DNA of 44,844 nucleotides, taken from NCBI GenBank assembly GCA_037447605.1, contig CM074808.1, positions 2,642,314 to 2,687,157 on the forward strand, read 5' to 3'. Below, in pieces: positions 44,695 through 44,844 of the stretch. The translations under genes were made by a program, and so were the position numbers. This DNA is from Zygnema circumcarinatum. Taxonomy: Eukaryota > Streptophyta > Zygnematophyceae > Zygnematales > Zygnemataceae. Every line of letters begins with the position of its first letter. Positions within the stretch are counted from its first letter, which is position 1. The notes under the pieces were generated by a model. That model did no database searches, was not told the DNA's origin, and saw only the letters and a list, made by a program, of their open reading frames with translations.

Positions 44695-44844
44695 GGCGCA
44701 GAGCAGACGGTAGGAAAGGAGGGCGTGCAGGATACGGATCTCCCCGGCTGGCCGTGCAGAATATCACTCATATCCGCATGTTTCCCCACTGAATTGGGAT
44801 TGGAGGCCTGGCCCGCCGGGGGGTGGGGGCGGGGGGGGGGGGGG
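44695..44844. other. ClpP2 upstream region ending in poly-G
   Basis: The ClpP2 5' UTR and proximal promoter should lie here. The last 30 or so bases are nearly pure G, and the window stops within them, which suggests an assembly end rather than a biological boundary. Confidence 0.6.

Noticed and set aside
44810-44844. Poly-G run as a telomere or G-quadruplex feature
   Set aside because: It has no telomere repeat unit and sits at the exact window end, so sequencing or assembly artefact is the simpler reading.
1-44844. Mobile elements, CRISPR arrays, rRNA genes or a biosynthetic gene cluster
   Set aside because: No reverse transcriptase, transposase or integrase motif, no regularly spaced repeats and no rRNA-like sequence were seen; the nine genes are unrelated housekeeping and signalling genes.

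Overview
This window is nuclear DNA from a green-lineage eukaryote. It holds nine protein genes in about 45 kb, eight of them interrupted by GT-AG introns of roughly 110 to 1,130 bases. I assembled the exons by following homology and reading phase across each splice junction, and every model closes in frame. The proteins are plant types: a UNE2-like major facilitator transporter, a plant PTB1/PTB2-type splicing regulator, an ASK20/21-type SKP1-like protein, a DHH1/DDX6-type helicase (plant RH6/8/12), a transit-peptide-bearing RidA, a NUP50-type Ran-binding nucleoporin, a plant cyclic-nucleotide-gated channel and a mitochondrial-type ClpP2. The APS/PAPS reductase lacks Fe-S cysteines. As I recall, that form (APR-B) is known from mosses and lycophytes rather than seed plants, so a bryophyte, lycophyte or streptophyte alga is the best guess. 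I cannot name the species.

Layout, left to right: MFS transporter 3' part (+, 76-2325); PTB-like protein (-, 3404-8243); SKP1-like protein (+, 8793-15391), divergent from PTB across a 549-base shared promoter; DDX6-type helicase (-, 17053-20354); RidA (-, 21866-24517); NUP50-like (+, 26411-27628, no intron); APR-B-type reductase (-, 29243-33407); CNGC (-, 34585-41079); ClpP2 (-, 42441-44694). The window starts in a CCTCTC repeat and ends in a poly-G run, which suggests that both ends are contig breaks at low-complexity sequence.

The genes do not form one pathway. Two of them (PTB, DDX6-like) act on RNA and three have N-termini that look like organelle targeting signals (RidA, reductase, ClpP2). 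I see no transposon with coding capacity, rRNA, convincing tRNA or CRISPR array.

Most notable: a polypyrimidine block of about 150 nt in the last intron of the PTB gene, which is the kind of RNA its own product binds; a candidate poison exon in PTB intron 2; a single terminal exon giving the SKP1-like protein about 450 extra residues; the Fe-S-free sulfate-assimilation reductase; a CNGC with an unusual GGN pore and two possible C-termini; a 12-bp minisatellite beside a ClpP2 splice site that would encode HLEV/NLEV repeats if the intron were retained; and a GCCGTCCGAT-like motif recurring upstream of three genes.
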